Part shown: one piece after another, positions 7,491 through 8,270 of the stretch | Position numbering within the stretch: the stretch's first letter is position 1 | Layout of the letters: each line of letters opens with the position of its first letter | Translations under genes and position numbers: made by a program | Notes under the pieces: generated by a model | What the model saw: the letters and a program-made list of their open reading frames with translations, nothing else | Told to the model about the DNA's origin: nothing | Databases searched by the model: none | Source of the DNA: Sphingobacteriales bacterium | GTDB lineage: Bacteria > Bacteroidota > Bacteroidia > Chitinophagales > Chitinophagaceae | Reading direction: 5' to 3' | Assembly: GCA_004294195.1 (NCBI GenBank) | Contig: REAQ01000023.1 | Coordinates: 1-8,270, forward strand | DNA: 8,270 nt

Positions 7491-7518
7491 TAATAGCGAT
7501 TAGCTAATAGCTATTAGC
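7491..7518. repeat. Heptamer array, copy 2: four TANTAGC-like units upstream of corA
   Basis: Four adjacent 7-bp units read TAATAGC, GATTAGC, TAATAGC, TATTAGC. Bases 7502-7519 form the same 18-bp perfect palindrome as copy 1, and a 20-base stretch (7500-7519) is identical to 6061-6080. The TAA stop of the chimeric dapF-like frame (7500-7502 on the minus strand) lies in the array, which encodes the last residues IAIS of that frame. On the minus strand it sits between that gene and corA, so any RNA hairpin would separate the two. Confidence 0.8.
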
Positions 7519-7868
7519 TTCTTTAAATTAATGTGACCCTCAAACACATATTCCGCTGGGCCAATCAACCAGATGTTTCGATATTCACCCTCACTAACCC
7601 GGTCATATTCAACAGATAATTTTCCACCAAGGGTTTCCACATCTACCTGATTGAATCCCGTTTCATTATGTGCCGATACCAGCGCCGCAGCAGTAACACC
7701 CGTTCCGCAACTCCAGGTTTCGGCTTCCACACCCCGTTCAAAAGTTCTTACGAAAATGGTATGGTCGTTAACCGTTTCAACGAAATTGACGTTAATGCCC
7801 TCCCGAACAAACGGCGCGGAATTACGGATGGTATATCCTTCATGCGGCACATCGTATTCGCGGATATC
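7500..7868 (-). pseudogene. dapF: dapF C-terminal fragment (diaminopimelate epimerase)
   Basis: This part, about 120 codons, corresponds to the C-terminal domain of DapF, which interconverts LL- and meso-diaminopimelate in lysine and peptidoglycan synthesis. The second catalytic cysteine is present in [11 protein letters not shown] (codon 7707-7709); most family members have Leu rather than Trp before the Ser. GINVNFVE and RTFERGVE are typical family segments. The N-terminal half with the first catalytic cysteine is missing, so this product alone cannot perform the two-base reaction. If the join is an assembly error, the true gene is an intact dapF standing upstream of corA. Confidence 0.75.
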
Positions 7869-8270
7869 GTTTACATACTTCACGTCACTCGTGCCCGAGC
7901 GAGTTGCTCGCACAATACTACTCACCCATTCAATCAAGTCTTTGTTGATATGAACATCACGAACCAGTTTTTGAGCTTCTAAAATTTTACTTCCTTCAAT
8001 TACTTTGTGAATTGCTTCACCTCGTTTACCAGTGGTGTTTTCAAGAATAGATTTTTCCTCTTCGGCTGTTGGATAGCCTACTTTGATATACAATAAGAAA
8101 CGATCTAGCTGAGCTTCTGGCAATGGAAACGTACCTGCTTGCTCAATCGGATTTTGTGTTGCCAAAATAAAGAAAGGTCTTTCCAGCGGATACGTCACAC
8201 CCGCGTAGGTAACTTCAAACTCTTGCATGGCCTCTAATAATGCTGCCTGCGTTTTTGGTGACGTGCGGTT
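7500..8270 (-). CDS. Chimeric frame: MoxR AAA+ ATPase segment fused to diaminopimelate epimerase C-terminus; 5' end missing at the right edge
   Basis: An open minus-strand frame of 256 sense codons enters from the right edge; no start is visible, and ATG 8226-8228 is an internal Met inside LLEAMQE. The first part matches MoxR-type AAA+ ATPases: [17 protein letters not shown] at the edge, the sensor-1 segment [20 protein letters not shown], then [20 protein letters not shown]. After VKYVND (7866-7883) the sequence changes to Dap[33 protein letters not shown] and [10 protein letters not shown] MoxR protein should instead continue with a segment like WVRWGAGPRA. Neither protein is complete: the MoxR C-terminal lid domain and the DapF N-terminal half are absent. 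I know of no such fusion and suspect recombination or misassembly. It is followed 26 nt later by corA. Confidence 0.85.
   Translation of the reverse strand, partial: NRTSPKTQAALLEAMQEFEVTYAGVTYPLERPFFILATQNPIEQAGTFPLPEAQLDRFLLYIKVGYPTAEEEKSILENTTGKRGEAIHKVIEGSKILEAQKLVRDVHINKDLIEWVSSIVRATRSGTSDVKYVNDIREYDVPHEGYTIRNSAPFVREGINVNFVETVNDHTIFVRTFERGVEAETWSCGTGVTAAALVSAHNETGFNQVDVETLGGKLSVEYDRVSEGEYRNIWLIGPAEYVFEGHINLKKLIAIS
7866..8270 (-). pseudogene. MoxR-type AAA+ ATPase fragment (middle of the ATPase domain)
   Basis: About 135 codons cover the stretch from just after Walker B ([17 protein letters not shown]) through sensor 1 (ATQN) and the conserved [10 protein letters not shown] to [14 protein letters not shown]. 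MoxR ATPases are chaperone-like; they often neighbour DUF58 and von Willebrand type A proteins and help assemble or activate other complexes. Walker A and Walker B are beyond the right edge, and the C-terminal lid domain (GAGPRA region) is replaced by dapF sequence. G+C here is about 40% by hand count over 7921-8220, against about 48% over 7561-7860 in the dapF part. This fits two different origins. Confidence 0.75.

Noticed and set aside
7474..7499. Magnesium riboswitch or leader before corA
   Set aside because: The gap is only 26 nt and is partly filled by the heptamer array; there is no room for a known Mg-sensing structure.
1..8270. CRISPR array, toxin-antitoxin pair, phage, transposon or defence island
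   Set aside because: No spaced direct repeats, transposase, integrase, nuclease or toxin-like frames were seen; the recognised genes are glycan synthesis, transport and housekeeping.

Overview
The window looks like a chromosomal stretch from a member of the Bacteroidota, probably close to Chitinophagaceae. This is inferred from the long two-part YfhO protein, the absence of Shine-Dalgarno sequences before nearly every start, a candidate TTTG / TTTG promoter of the Bacteroidota type, about 45% G+C, and protein wording typical of that group. Both ends cut through genes, so this may be a whole short contig, possibly metagenomic. No RNA gene, CRISPR array, transposase, phage gene or defence system was recognised.

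Left two thirds (1-5129, minus strand): a tightly packed operon read right to left. It encodes a large YfhO-family membrane protein, a GT4 glycosyltransferase, a GT2 glycosyltransferase, and a second GT4 enzyme that runs off the left edge. Gaps are 1 and 12 nt and the last junction is an ATGA overlap, so the four proteins are probably made together to build a surface glycan or to glycosylate an envelope component. The 141-bp divergent region 5130-5270 carries a candidate promoter for this operon and two short periodic repeats.

Right third: a plus-strand YhhQ-type queuosine-precursor transporter (5271-6068) converges on a minus-strand pair, corA (magnesium/divalent-metal channel) followed by a Nudix hydrolase. 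Upstream of corA lies a minus-strand reading frame that enters from the right edge. It is a chimera: it begins as a MoxR-type AAA+ ATPase and switches in frame, at a VKYVND stretch, to the C-terminal part of diaminopimelate epimerase (DapF). It is either a recombination product or an assembly error.

The most unusual non-coding structure is a 28-bp array of four 7-bp units (consensus TANTAGC) that occurs twice, at 6059-6086 and 7491-7518. The two copies share an identical 20-mer containing an 18-bp perfect palindrome. The arrays supply the stop codons and last few residues of three genes. A third four-unit, 7-bp-period array with a different unit (TAACNNN) lies in the divergent promoter region.
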